Below are positions 8,237-16,888 of a stretch of 64,000 nucleotides of DNA, one piece after another. This DNA comes from CBDDEC01 sp965226785 (lineage in GTDB: Bacteria > Chloroflexota > Dehalococcoidia > UBA2979): assembly GCA_965226785.1 (NCBI GenBank), contig CBDDEC010000004.1, forward strand, positions 930,001-994,000. The letters run 5' to 3'. The notes under the pieces were generated by a model, which saw nothing but the letters and a program-made list of their open reading frames with translations, was not told the origin of the DNA and did no database searches. Within the stretch, counting starts at the first letter, position 1, and every line of letters starts with the position of its first letter. A program made the translations under genes and the position numbers.

Positions 8237-10696
8237 CTATCCGGCCGCCGAGGGCATCAGCTCGGTAGTCGTGACGCGGGCGTTGGCCATCGCCTCGATC
8301 GCCTCATCGTCATATCCGGCGATATCGCGCATCAGGGGCACGCTGTGCTCGCCGAAGCGGGGCGCGGGGCGCAGCTCCGAGACCGGCCGACGCTGCATGC
8401 GCCACGGCGGCGCCGCTGTGCGCTGATGTCCGGCGTCTGCATGGTCGTACGTCAGATACATGCCGCGTGCCACGAGGTGCTCATCGGTCGTGGCGAGCAG
8501 TGGCGTCAGGACCGACGAGGCTGCCACGCCCACCGCCTGTAGCTCAGCGGCCGCGTCGTCGGCGTCGTGATCTTGCGTCCACTGACCGATGACGCCATCG
8601 ATCGCCTCTACCTCTGCACGGCGACCCACCACATCCTCGTAGCGCGGATCGTCGAGGCGTTCGTCACCGATCACGCCTCGTAGGGCGGTCCAAGCGTGGT
8701 CGCTGTCGATGGCGATGGCGAGCCAGCGATCGAAGAGCTCGATGGCGACCTCGCCGCTCGGCATGATCACCGGACGCGGGCCCTCGTCGCGCGTGGGGTA
8801 GACATTGTGCGGCGCGTACTCGAGGTCACGGTTGCCCAGCCGTGTCGGCACGCTGTGGCCCAGCGACTCGGCGACCATGTACTCGCCGACGAGGCTGACG
8901 ATCACATCGCGCTGCGGCACCAGGGCGTAGCAGCCCTCGCCGGTGCGCTCGCGCCGCGCGAGGCCGATCGCCACCGCTGCCGCGGCCGCGGTGCCCGCGA
9001 TCGGGTCGCCGTAACTAATGCCGGAGCGGTGCGGTGGCCCGCCCTCGTAGCCCTGCAGGGCCACGAGCCCGCCCATCTGTTCGATCGTCGGACCGAAGCC
9101 GATGCGTGCAGCGTCGGCGCCGCGGTGGCCGAAACCGGGCATCGACACGTAGACGATCCCCGGGTTGAGCGCGTGTACGTCTTCGTACCCCAGCCCGAGG
9201 CGCTCTGCGACGCCGGAGCTCCAGTTCTCGATGAACACATCCGAGGCTGCGATCAGCCGTTTGAGCGCCTCGAGGCCTGAGTCGTGCTTGATGTCCAGCG
9301 ACACGCCCAGCTTGTTGCGGTTGTACTCGTTGAAGTAGGAGCTCAGGTTGATCTCCGGTGGCGTCGTCGCGCCGCCCATGGTTCGGATCGGGTCGGCGAA
9401 CGTCGGGCCTTCGACCTTGATCACCTCCGCGCCCATGTCCGCGAGGAAGCGTGTGGCGTACGGCCCCGCCCACACCTGCGTCACGTCGACCACACGCACG
9501 CCGTCGAGGGGCATCGTCACCTCGGCCGGAGCGCCGCTTGAGGTCGGCGCAGACGCAGCCAGCTCCTCCAGCACCTCGTCGGTGTGCTGACCGAGTAACG
9601 GCGCCGGTGAGGCGCCGCCGCGGTCGTGCTCGCGATCGCTCGTCGCGAACTCGATCGGACCGCCGGGAAGGGCGTGCGTGCCCAGCACCGGATGCTCGAC
9701 ATGTCGCCAGAAGTCGACGTCGTGCAGGCCCTTCCAGTCGAGGAGTTGCCGCGGCGTCGGGATCATCGAGAACGGCGCGCGGAACTTTGCCGACTCCTCG
9801 AAGATCTCCTCGGCGGTGCGAGTCGCAGTCCACTCTGGTACGAGCACTTGCAGCAATTCGTTGGATTCGATCCCCCACACGGAGCCGAATGTCGGGTTCC
9901 CCTTCAGCTCCGGATGCCCGATGCAGTCATAGATGGAGTTGCTCTGCCGCGGCATCGACGCGAGGCCGACCCAGCCGTCAGCGCTGGGGTGGATGCCCCA
10001 CGCCGCCCGCGCCGCGTTGCCGCTGCGCATCCCCTCCGAGCCGCGGGTGAGCGCGCTCGGTCCCTGGCCCTCGAGCGTGGTCGCCTGCACCTCCTGGAGC
10101 GAGAGGTCGATGCGATCGCCGACGCCGCTGCGGGCGACGGCGGCGAGCGCGGTGACGGTCGCCGCGAAGCCGTGCAGGCCGCCCTGGTAGTACGCCTGGT
10201 GCCCCGCCGTCTTGAGCGGAGGCTGGTCCGGGTCCCCACAGAGCGACATCTGCCCGCCCGACGCGAAGGAGGTAAGCGCTGTCGCCCGCCAGCCGGCCTT
10301 CGGCCCGGTCTGCCCGTACGGCGTGATCGAGGTGACCACCAGCGCCGGTTGCGCCTCGACCAAAGCGTCGAGGTCGATGCCGCGTGCTGCCAGCTCCCCC
10401 GGTGCGTACGACTCGACGACCGCATCGGCGCTCGCGATCAGCGCGCGCAGCCGCTCGCGATCCTCGTCGCCGTCGAGGTCCAGCACGACACTCCGCTTGC
10501 CCGCCGCGAGGTAAGCGAACAGCGCTCCGAACTCGGGGCCGTCGCCCTCACCAAGCCGCGGCGTCATCCATCGCAGCGGATGCCCGCCGGGCGGCTCGAT
10601 CGCAATCACATCGGCGCCGTACAACGCCAGCAACCTCGAGGCGAACGCGCCGGCCACGTCCGTGCTCAGGTCAATCACACGCGTCCCGGTGAGCAT
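8237..10696 (-). CDS. Tandem double-domain CaiB/BaiF CoA-transferase
   Basis: An 819-aa fusion of two complete family III CoA-transferase domains, about residues 1-380 and 397-819, joined by a short Ala/Ser/Pro linker. Each half begins with its own family start (GTRVIDLSTDVAGAFASRL; LDGVRVVDVTQVWAGPYATR). The first half keeps the catalytic Asp (GDRIDLSLQE, Asp197). In the second half the aligned stretch is CYALVPQRD, with Leu592 where Asp belongs, so this half looks inactive. Start ATG with GGGGAGG upstream. It converges on the operon ending at 8222, 14 bases away. Role: probably a CoA-transferase working as an intramolecular pseudo-dimer (inference). Confidence 0.9.
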   Translation of the reverse strand: MLTGTRVIDLSTDVAGAFASRLLALYGADVIAIEPPGGHPLRWMTPRLGEGDGPEFGALFAYLAAGKRSVVLDLDGDEDRERLRALIASADAVVESYAPGELAARGIDLDALVEAQPALVVTSITPYGQTGPKAGWRATALTSFASGGQMSLCGDPDQPPLKTAGHQAYYQGGLHGFAATVTALAAVARSGVGDRIDLSLQEVQATTLEGQGPSALTRGSEGMRSGNAARAAWGIHPSADGWVGLASMPRQSNSIYDCIGHPELKGNPTFGSVWGIESNELLQVLVPEWTATRTAEEIFEESAKFRAPFSMIPTPRQLLDWKGLHDVDFWRHVEHPVLGTHALPGGPIEFATSDREHDRGGASPAPLLGQHTDEVLEELAASAPTSSGAPAEVTMPLDGVRVVDVTQVWAGPYATRFLADMGAEVIKVEGPTFADPIRTMGGATTPPEINLSSYFNEYNRNKLGVSLDIKHDSGLEALKRLIAASDVFIENWSSGVAERLGLGYEDVHALNPGIVYVSMPGFGHRGADAARIGFGPTIEQMGGLVALQGYEGGPPHRSGISYGDPIAGTAAAAAVAIGLARRERTGEGCYALVPQRDVIVSLVGEYMVAESLGHSVPTRLGNRDLEYAPHNVYPTRDEGPRPVIMPSGEVAIELFDRWLAIAIDSDHAWTALRGVIGDERLDDPRYEDVVGRRAEVEAIDGVIGQWTQDHDADDAAAELQAVGVAASSVLTPLLATTDEHLVARGMYLTYDHADAGHQRTAAPPWRMQRRPVSELRPAPRFGEHSVPLMRDIAGYDDEAIEAMANARVTTTELMPSAAG

Positions 10697-10944
10697 GCAG
10701 CCTCCCCTCGGGCGTTGGATTCAGGCGAGTTCGACTGGATCGCAGCGGATGGTAGCAGCGGCCCCTCAGTCGACCCAGCCGATGACCGCGGGGCGATAGG
10801 AGCAGTCTGTTCCGCCAATGGGGCTGGCAGCCAGGAGCAGGAGGATCGGACCCAGCGCGCGGCGCATGCCCCCGCCGCTCTAGTCGGTTCCGCGACGCCG
10901 TCAGTGTAGCCACCGCCGCGGCTCCGGCCCTCGGACGCAACGAA

Positions 10945-10964
10945 GCCGCCGGCGATGCGGCGGC
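10945..10964 (-). terminator. Possible terminator hairpin of the diiron operon
   Basis: GCCGCC and GGCGGC arms flank an 8-base loop, 26 bases beyond the last stop of the 14171-10990 operon. On the minus strand the hairpin is followed by a short, only moderately T-rich tail, so intrinsic termination is plausible but weak. Confidence 0.4.
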
Positions 10965-10989
10965 CTCGAGTGTCTGCGTCGCGCGGAGG

Positions 10990-11427
10990 TTACGCCGGGA
11001 CGGCGAACTCCGTGTCGATCTTTGCGACGTTGTCGAAGAAGACCTGCAGGCTCGGGTTGTAGCGGAAGAACATGTCCGCCTTGAAGCCGTCCTCCATCAG
11101 GTTCCTGTGAATCGGCTCGTCGAACTTGAGGTCAAGCGTGTTCAGCGTCCAGTCGAGGCTGGCGTGGCCGTTGCTCGCGATGTCTTCGAGCATCCCGCGC
11201 CACTGGTCCGGTTCCATCTCGACGACGAAGTCGGCGTCGCGCATGTCGTTCTCGGTGATCGCTCTGATCTCGTGGATGTTCAGCACATCGAAGTTCACGC
11301 TGATCATCGTCTCGCCGACCTTGAACGCGACGACGGCGTTGAGGCGACCAAACTTGCGGTAGCCCTCGTCTTCGACGGTGATCGCCGCGAGCTCTTCAAA
11401 CCACTCGGTGGATGGGAACTGAGCCAT
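10990..11427 (-). CDS. Small SCP2-like protein of the diiron operon
   Basis: A 145-aa acidic soluble protein without signal or membrane segment. The pattern of a beta region (VVAFKVGETMISVNFDV), then DADFVVEMEPDQWRGMLEDI and a SLDWTLNTLDLKF strand resembles SCP2/sterol-carrier folds, which bind lipids or fatty acyl-CoA in a hydrophobic tunnel; the match is by eye only. The ATG has a GAGGAG site. It is the last gene of a same-strand run behind two ferritin-like proteins and a zinc ribbon, so a job in presenting a hydrophobic substrate to the oxygenase is a reasonable inference. It could also be an uncharacterised NTF2/START-like fold. Confidence 0.55.
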   Translation of the reverse strand: MAQFPSTEWFEELAAITVEDEGYRKFGRLNAVVAFKVGETMISVNFDVLNIHEIRAITENDMRDADFVVEMEPDQWRGMLEDIASNGHASLDWTLNTLDLKFDEPIHRNLMEDGFKADMFFRYNPSLQVFFDNVAKIDTEFAVPA

Positions 11428-11490
11428 GGGTCTCCTCGTTGTACAGCCGCCGTCGAGGTTGCCCGCGGCGGGTCGTTGCCTAATTTCTGT

Positions 11491-11790
11491 CTAGAAGTCG
11501 ATCGGCTCGCCGAGGTCCTCGGCCGCGTCGAACGGCGTCAGCTTGTTGAGCAGCCGCATCGGCTCTGCCTCCGGCGTCTTCGCCATCTGGTCGTCGACCA
11601 TGCGCCGGTACATCGGATCGAGTGACCGCAGCGAGTCGACCTCGGTGTGGGTGACCGCGAACGAGGAGAGCTGGCGCGTCAGCGCCGCCTCGCCGCACTC
11701 ACGGCACTCCGTCGGTTCACCCGTGCTGGCGCGCACGAGGACCTCGTAGTCGGCCCCGCAGGCGTCGCATCGATAGGTGTGCAGTGGCAT
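11491..11790 (-). CDS. FmdB-type zinc-ribbon protein
   Basis: A 99-aa protein with an N-terminal zinc ribbon: Cys8-x2-Cys11 in YRCDACGADYEV and Cys29-x2-Cys32 in ECRECGEAALTR, the usual layout of FmdB-family putative regulatory proteins. The rest (residues 40-99) is charged, likely helical, and unlike known domains. It starts 21 bases after the stop of the upstream ferritin-like gene and sits in the middle of the diiron operon, so it is more likely a component, chaperone or regulator of that system than a free-standing regulator (inference). Confidence 0.75.
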   Translation of the reverse strand: MPLHTYRCDACGADYEVLVRASTGEPTECRECGEAALTRQLSSFAVTHTEVDSLRSLDPMYRRMVDDQMAKTPEAEPMRLLNKLTPFDAAEDLGEPIDF

Positions 11791-11811
11791 TTCGTTCGTC
11801 CCGTCCGCGAG

Positions 11812-12942
11812 TCAGCCCTGGTCCTGTTCGGCCTTCGCCTTCGCCTTGGCCCGCTCCGCCTCCATGGCGGCGATCGCTTCCGGGCCGGCCAGCAGCATCT
11901 TGAACGGACCGATCATCGTTTCGGTGCGGTCGACGCCGGCCTGCTTGGAGCGGTCGACGTACATGCGCATCCAATCCTGGCGCAGCTCGCCGACCTTGGC
12001 CATGCCCTCGTCCATGTTCTCGATGCCACCGCCGAGGACGATCGCAAGCGCTTCCCACAGCGCCGGGTCGCGCAGCTCGCGCGCCTGGGCCGCCTCCAGC
12101 TGCGTGAGCGCCGCCTGGAAGCCCTCGCGCCACGGGGGCTGCTGCGAGATGGCGAAGGCGATGTGCGACGTGGCATACGCCGAGGCGCGCATCTGGTCGG
12201 GAATCAGCCGCGCGGCCAGCACCCGGTCCGCCTCGGTCGGTCCGTAGACCGAGAGGTAGCGGAGGATAGTCGTGACCAGCGAGCCCCGCACGACCCAGAG
12301 CCCGAGCACCGTCTGCGACCAGCCGGCGTAGGTCTCCAGCAGTGCGCGGTTCATCATGCCGGGGCTTTCCAGCATCATGCCGCCGCCGTTGACCATGGCG
12401 CGCTTGCGATAGCCCTCGAACATCCGCGCCGAGTCGAAGACGACCGTCGAGAGGAAGAGCTTCACCTCGTGGTAACCGGGGCTCAGATTCTGCAGCCAAC
12501 CGGAGACCACCTCCGTGGCGATCGAAGCCGACTGCGACAGCTCCGTCGCGATCTGGCAGAGCGCCAGTTCGACGTCATCGGAGAGCCCTCGCGCGGTGTT
12601 CCAGGGCACGTGCGTCGCCGTCGACCAGCGACGGGAGATGCCCTCCTCGTACAGCCGGCCAGCGTGGTCGGACCACTGCTCGTACTTGTCCTGGAGATAG
12701 TAGCCACCGATCGACCCGGCCGACGCCGAGGGGAACGCGCCGCGCGGGAGACGGTTGCGGTAGGGAATGTGGTCCGGGATCTCGGAATAGACCCCGATGT
12801 TCAGCTGGTCGACCGTCAGACCGCCGCCGAACGGCTCCTGCTTGGCCTTCATGCCCCAGCCGAGCGTCTGCTTCATCCATCTCAGGTCGGGCTCCGCCTG
12901 CTCGCCGTCGGCCGCGCCCGGCGCCTGTTGCTGCTGAACCAT
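11812..12942 (-). CDS. Ferritin-like protein, degenerate diiron paralog (beta-like subunit)
   Basis: A 376-aa paralog of the protein encoded just upstream (13026-14171). They align through LYEEGISRRWST/VPWNT and the RKRAMVNGGGMM stretch, but every metal-ligand position is changed: the first-helix Glu region reads ELSQSAS, the first ExxH is SARM (residues 171-174), the third-helix Glu is lost in VRGSL, and the second ExxH is QMRA (250-253). It therefore should not bind a diiron centre. The C-terminal tail (about 355-376) is Ala/Lys/Glu-rich and likely helical. In bacterial multicomponent monooxygenases and PaaA/PaaC, an inactive paralog scaffolds the active subunit, and the same is inferred here. 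Confidence 0.75.
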   Translation of the reverse strand: MVQQQQAPGAADGEQAEPDLRWMKQTLGWGMKAKQEPFGGGLTVDQLNIGVYSEIPDHIPYRNRLPRGAFPSASAGSIGGYYLQDKYEQWSDHAGRLYEEGISRRWSTATHVPWNTARGLSDDVELALCQIATELSQSASIATEVVSGWLQNLSPGYHEVKLFLSTVVFDSARMFEGYRKRAMVNGGGMMLESPGMMNRALLETYAGWSQTVLGLWVVRGSLVTTILRYLSVYGPTEADRVLAARLIPDQMRASAYATSHIAFAISQQPPWREGFQAALTQLEAAQARELRDPALWEALAIVLGGGIENMDEGMAKVGELRQDWMRMYVDRSKQAGVDRTETMIGPFKMLLAGPEAIAAMEAERAKAKAKAEQDQG

Positions 12943-13025
12943 GGGTCGCTCCCCGCCGTCGAAGGCACCGTCGGCGCACTCGACCAGTCGTCAGATGTTG
13001 TCGTTGTCTGGCGTGACCTCGAACG

Positions 13026-14171
13026 CTACGCGTTCACGTATTCGGACAGCGCCGCGTTGGCGCGACCGTTCTCGAAGCGGTCGCCGAAGCCGGCGACGCG
13101 CACGCGCTGCACGTACTCCTTGACCTGCCGCTGCCGCACCGCCAGGGCGATGTTCTCGCCCTCGGCGATCGAGGCTGCGTCGGCCCCGCCGCCCAGCAGA
13201 ATCGCCAGCGCGGAGTTCGAAGCTGTGCCACGGGTGGCCGGGTTCTGGCCACCGGCGCCGATCACCAGTCCCATCTCGATCTCGTCCAGGTAGGAGTGGA
13301 TCTCTTCGGCCCGGCTCGGGTCGGTCTGCGCCAGGTACTGCAGGTGCATCACGCCGAACGCCACGTGGCGCGACTCGTCCGAGGCGGCCAGGCGGTAGAT
13401 CGCCTTCTCCGCGTCGTTGTAGGACATCAGCTCGCCCATGCGGAAGATGGACAGCACCAGGCCCTCGCCCGAAATGTGCAGCCGTGCCGACATCTCGGTG
13501 AAGTCACGCGCCGAGTCGATGGCGCCACCGGAGAGCGCCACGTTCGTCGTCTGGCCCATCAGCCCGCCGCCGTTGGCGAAGACGCGCTTGCGGAAGACGT
13601 CCATGTGCCGCGCCTCGTCCATGATCTGGGAGATCAGGAACATGCGGGGCTCGTAGTACTCAGGCGTGGTCTCTGCGATCCACTTGCCCGGCACGTCGCC
13701 GGCCACGAACTCGACCTCGGTCAGGAACGTGCCGAGCTGGCACTGGGCGCGCTCGATCTCGTCAGGCAGCTCCTCGAGGGTGTCCCACGGGATGTCGACG
13801 GACGACGACCACTGGCGCTGCACGGCCTCTTCATAGAGCTGCGCGCCGTTCTTCAGCCACACGTCCGACTTCGTGCGGATCGAGTAGTTGCCCACCCGGG
13901 GAGCGGCCGGCCGCGCGATGGCGCCACGGGGACGCCCCGTCATGTTGTTGCTCCAGTCGGCGGTCTCGGCCGCCTCGGCGCGGTCGATCTCCTGGAGGAG
14001 CAGACCGCCACGTTCGTCGCTCGCCTCGATCGAATCGCCGAGGGTCTCGCGGGTGATCGCCCAGTCGAACTTGTAGCCGCTTTCGCGGCCTAGCTCGATC
14101 AGCTGTTCGTAGGTGTTGGTTACTGGGGTCGCTGTCTCGGTCGCGGTCTCGGGTCGTGTCTCGGTCGCCAT
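13026..14171 (-). CDS. Ferritin-like diiron protein, probable oxygenase alpha subunit
   Basis: A 381-aa four-helix-bundle diiron protein. Visible ligands: Glu152/Glu154 in LTEVEFVAG, DEARH (Glu186, His189), Glu236 in HISGEGLVL, and DESRH (Glu266, His269), the R2/oxygenase E, ExxH, E, ExxH arrangement. The first 20 residues are Thr/Glu-rich and probably disordered. It lies 83 bases upstream of its ligand-less paralog and leads the operon 14171-10990. Likely activity is O2-dependent oxidation of an organic substrate. No reductase or ferredoxin gene is adjacent, so the electron source must be elsewhere. R2-like oxidase or N-oxygenase activity is an alternative. Confidence 0.75.
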   Translation of the reverse strand: MATETRPETATETATPVTNTYEQLIELGRESGYKFDWAITRETLGDSIEASDERGGLLLQEIDRAEAAETADWSNNMTGRPRGAIARPAAPRVGNYSIRTKSDVWLKNGAQLYEEAVQRQWSSSVDIPWDTLEELPDEIERAQCQLGTFLTEVEFVAGDVPGKWIAETTPEYYEPRMFLISQIMDEARHMDVFRKRVFANGGGLMGQTTNVALSGGAIDSARDFTEMSARLHISGEGLVLSIFRMGELMSYNDAEKAIYRLAASDESRHVAFGVMHLQYLAQTDPSRAEEIHSYLDEIEMGLVIGAGGQNPATRGTASNSALAILLGGGADAASIAEGENIALAVRQRQVKEYVQRVRVAGFGDRFENGRANAALSEYVNA

Positions 14172-14247
14172 GTCTAGTCCACGTCCAGTGCGCCGCGCGC
14201 ATCCGCACGCGCAGCCACACCGCCGACTCGGGGCTGTGTTCCGCCAT

Positions 14248-14262
14248 CATACAGACTGTATG
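14248..14262 (-). promoter_or_regulatory. Perfect palindromic operator over the diiron-operon promoter
   Basis: CATACAG-A-CTGTATG is a perfect 7-1-7 inverted repeat in the 128-base gap upstream of the diiron operon. On the minus strand its second half supplies a TATGAT hexamer (14251-14246), a good -10 box, 77 bases from the ATG at 14171. Size and symmetry fit a TetR- or MarR-type repressor site. No repressor gene is adjacent. Confidence 0.6.
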
Positions 14263-14299
14263 TGTCCTGTGCGAGCCCCGAGGCTCGCCCTCCACGACG

Positions 14300-15500
14300 T
14301 CAGGGAATCACGCCCGCGTCCTTGAGCTCCGTGATCCGATCCCACTCGAGGCCTAGCTCCAACAGCACCTCCTCGGTGTGCTGTCCGAGCTGTGGTGCCG
14401 GGGCTCGGACCTCCCACGGTGTCTCCGAGAAGTCGACCGGCGAGGCGACCATGCGCCCCGTCGAGCCGTCGGCTTCGGGGACATCGACCCACGCGCCGGC
14501 CTGCTCGATCGTGGGGTCGTTCGCGACCTGCTCGGGCGTCTGCACCGGCGCCCACCACACGTCGTGCTCATCGAAGATCGCCGCCCACTCCTCGATGCTG
14601 CGCTCGGCCAGCACCTCGCCGATCTCCGTGACCAGCGCCGCTGCGTTCATCGCACGCTGCAGCTGCGTCTCGTAGCGCTCGTCCGTCAGCCAGGACTCGC
14701 GATCGATGGCGCGGCAGAAGTCGGGCCAGTGGCGGTCGCTCTGGAGCATCAGCAGCCACACCCAGTCGCCGCCGGGCGGTTTGGTAACTGTTGATCAGCG
14801 GGTTGATCATCGAAGCGCGGTCGGTCGGCTGTGGCTCGACGCCGCTGCGCAGGTAGCTGTTCAGGTCCCAGCCGAGCATGTACGTCGCCGTCCGCACCAA
14901 CGAGGTGCTGACGAGCTGACCTTCGCCCGTCCGCTCGCGGTGGAACAGCGCCGCCGAGATCGCCCCGGCGGCGTTCGCACCGGTGAAATGGTCGCCCATG
15001 CCGCCACGCTGCGACGGCAGTTGCCCGTCCGGCGTGCGCAGCAATGAGGCCACGCCACCCCTCGACCAGAACGCTCCGACATCGAAGGCCGCACGTTCCG
15101 CGTCCGCGCTCTCGCCGCCATACGCGGAGACCTGCGCGTAGATGATGCGCTCGTTGATCGCCCGCACCGAGGGGTAGTCGAGCCCCAGACGCGTCACGGC
15201 GCCGGGCCGCATGTTCGTCACGAAGACGTCGACCGCCTCGAGCAGGGGGCGCACGATCTCCTGCGCCTCGTCGCGACCAAGGTCGATCGTGACCGAGCGC
15301 TTGCCGCGGTTGTCCAGTTCGAACGGCGGCGGCAGCCCCTCCATGCCATAGCCGGCGCCCAGTCCTCGGAACGGGTCGCCGGTCGGCGGCTCGAGCTTGA
15401 CGACATCGGCACCCCAGTCGCAAAGGATGCCGCTCGCCGAAGGCCCGGCCACCCACACGGCCAGCTCGACCACCCGGATGCCCTCCATCGGCCCGCTCAT
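14300..15500 (-). pseudogene. CaiB/BaiF CoA-transferase split by a single-base frameshift
   Basis: The N-terminal part (15500 down to about 14785, starting MSGPMEGIRVVELAVWVAGP) and the C-terminal part (about 14784 to 14300, containing WVWLLMLQSDRHWP and ending in GVIP) form one family III CoA-transferase in two frames. Dropping one G of the GG at 14783-14784 joins them as NSYKPPGGDWVW. The catalytic-Asp stretch reads GEGQLVSTSL, with Ser198 where Asp is expected, so the protein may be inactive even if the shift is an assembly error. The ATG directly abuts the stop of the upstream hydrolase (TAG-ATG), so the two are one operon. Confidence 0.75.
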
Positions 15501-16466
15501 CTAATCGCCCCCCGCCGCGGCCGTGCGCGCGTTCCGGATGTAACTCGGCAGCGTGCGATGTCCGCCGCGCACCAGTTCGCCGGTCGTCGTGCCCGCGGCC
15601 GACCCGTCGCCCAGCCACCAGGCCGATCGACTGCCCTCGATGGTCAGCGCCGCGAGCTCCGCATCGGTCGCGTCGGGATGCGCCACCAGCGCCTCGTGGA
15701 GCGAAGAGGTGAGCGATTCGTGAGCTTCCCGGCTCGCCGCGAGCAGCTCGCGGACGCTGTCGGCGCCTCGCACGGCGGGGCCGAGTTCGCCGCTGCGTCC
15801 GTGGAAGTTGTGCCCGGCGAGGAGCAGGCGCACGTCCAGCTCCCCGACGCGGTCGATCGAGTCCGAGTAGTACTCCGGGTCCTGCAGCACGGGCAGCCGC
15901 TTCGGGTAGCGTCCCTGGAACGAGTCGGCGGTGACGAGCACACCCTCCGCCTCCCAGAGCAGCGAGACCGATCCGACGGTGTGCCCGGGCGTGTGCACGA
16001 CCAGCAACTCCACGCCGCCGCCGAGATCGATGTGGTCTCCATCCTCGAGCAGCCGGTCAACCGCCACCTCCCGCCCGAGCAGGCCCAGCACCGCGGCTTC
16101 CAGCGGCACGCCATCCTGCGGGTAGCCGATGGTGTCGAACATCTCGCGCACCTCGTCACCCTGCGCCTCGTTCGATTGGGCGCGCCAGAGGTCGTTTCCG
16201 TGCAATGCGATCGGAGCACCGGCGTCGGCCATCTCCGAGTTGCCGCCCATGTGGTCGTAGTGCCCGTGGGTGTTGATCACCTCGTCGACATCGCCCAGCG
16301 CCAATCCGAGCCCGTCGAGGACTGGCGCCACGTCACGCGTCGGCGTGCCCAGCACGCCGGTATCGATCATCGCGGTGCGCGTGCCTCGGAGGATGTAGAC
16401 GTTCGTGAAACGACCCGGCTGGTGCTCAGACGGGATCCGCCAGATTCGATCGTGCACCTGCTCCAT
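15501..16466 (-). CDS. MBL-fold metallo-hydrolase
   Basis: A 321-aa metallo-beta-lactamase-fold hydrolase. The metal motif NTHGHYDHMGGN gives His67, His69, Asp71 and His72, followed by HTPGHTVGSVSL and AGHNFHG further ligand regions. The frame stays open upstream, but that stretch is the tRNA-Leu gene, so I start at the ATG at 16466 (MEQVHDRIWRIP). Substrate unknown; thioester, lactone or phosphoester hydrolysis are all possible in this family. It is followed immediately by a CoA-transferase gene, which favours an acyl-CoA thioesterase-like role (inference). Confidence 0.85.
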   Translation of the reverse strand: MEQVHDRIWRIPSEHQPGRFTNVYILRGTRTAMIDTGVLGTPTRDVAPVLDGLGLALGDVDEVINTHGHYDHMGGNSEMADAGAPIALHGNDLWRAQSNEAQGDEVREMFDTIGYPQDGVPLEAAVLGLLGREVAVDRLLEDGDHIDLGGGVELLVVHTPGHTVGSVSLLWEAEGVLVTADSFQGRYPKRLPVLQDPEYYSDSIDRVGELDVRLLLAGHNFHGRSGELGPAVRGADSVRELLAASREAHESLTSSLHEALVAHPDATDAELAALTIEGSRSAWWLGDGSAAGTTTGELVRGGHRTLPSYIRNARTAAAGGD

Positions 16467-16496
16467 CGCCGCACCTCTCGCCTCGAACGCTCGGGC

Positions 16497-16586
16497 TGGT
16501 ACCGGGGGTGGGATTTGAACCCACACGCCGCCAAAGGCGACCACGGGGTTTAAGCCCGCTGCGTCTGCCAGTTCCGCCACCCCGGT
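16497..16586 (-). tRNA. tRNA-Leu(UAA), CCA encoded
   Basis: Acceptor arms ACCGGGG (16586-16580) and CCCCGGT pair; the anticodon loop CTTAAAC gives UAA; a long variable arm and the T-loop TTCAAAT are present, and discriminator A plus an encoded CCA (16499-16497) follow. Type II length of 87 nt without CCA. It sits 30 bases upstream of the hydrolase start at 16466 on the same strand. Confidence 0.95.
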
Positions 16587-16888
16587 ACGGGCGACATCAT
16601 GCGGTTTTTTCGGATCGACTGCGAGTCGGGAGCCGGGGATTGACCTCAACCTCGCCCGCAACCCCGCGCTCTGGCTGCCAAAATGGCGGCCTCCGACGTT
16701 CGTCGTTCGGGACCGAAAGGCCGACTTGCGCCGAGCGCCTGTGGCGTCCGGCTGTTACGCTGGTGCAGCCCACACAGTGAATTGTGTGCCGCCCAGACCC
16801 GTCTCATGACGACTCACCGAGGACGCTGCGACGACTGGTATATCGGTGGCACGAGCCATTGAGTTCGTGCGCCCTGGAGGTTAAGACC
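16587..16888 (+). other. Intergenic leader upstream of the RRM gene
   Basis: A 302-base stretch between the divergent tRNA-Leu and the RNA-binding protein gene. No gene is supported. It should hold promoters for both directions; a TATATC at 16838-16843 is a possible -10 but no clear -35 is seen. GGAGG at 16876-16880 is the ribosome site that fixes the start of the next gene. Confidence 0.5.
16876..16880 (+). promoter_or_regulatory. Ribosome binding site pointing to a CTG start
   Basis: GGAGG followed after eight bases by CTG (16889), directly before the DIYVGNL core. No ATG, GTG or TTG lies in frame between this site and the conserved domain. The nearest upstream standard alternative is a TTG at 16859 with a poor site. 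Confidence 0.55.

Noticed and set aside
11647..13293. 548-codon plus-strand frame opposite the diiron genes
   Set aside because: Antisense of the zinc-ribbon and ferritin-like genes, which have clear family motifs.
16467..16661. N-terminal extension of the MBL hydrolase frame
   Set aside because: The extra residues are a translated tRNA-Leu(UAA) gene; the real start is the ATG at 16466.
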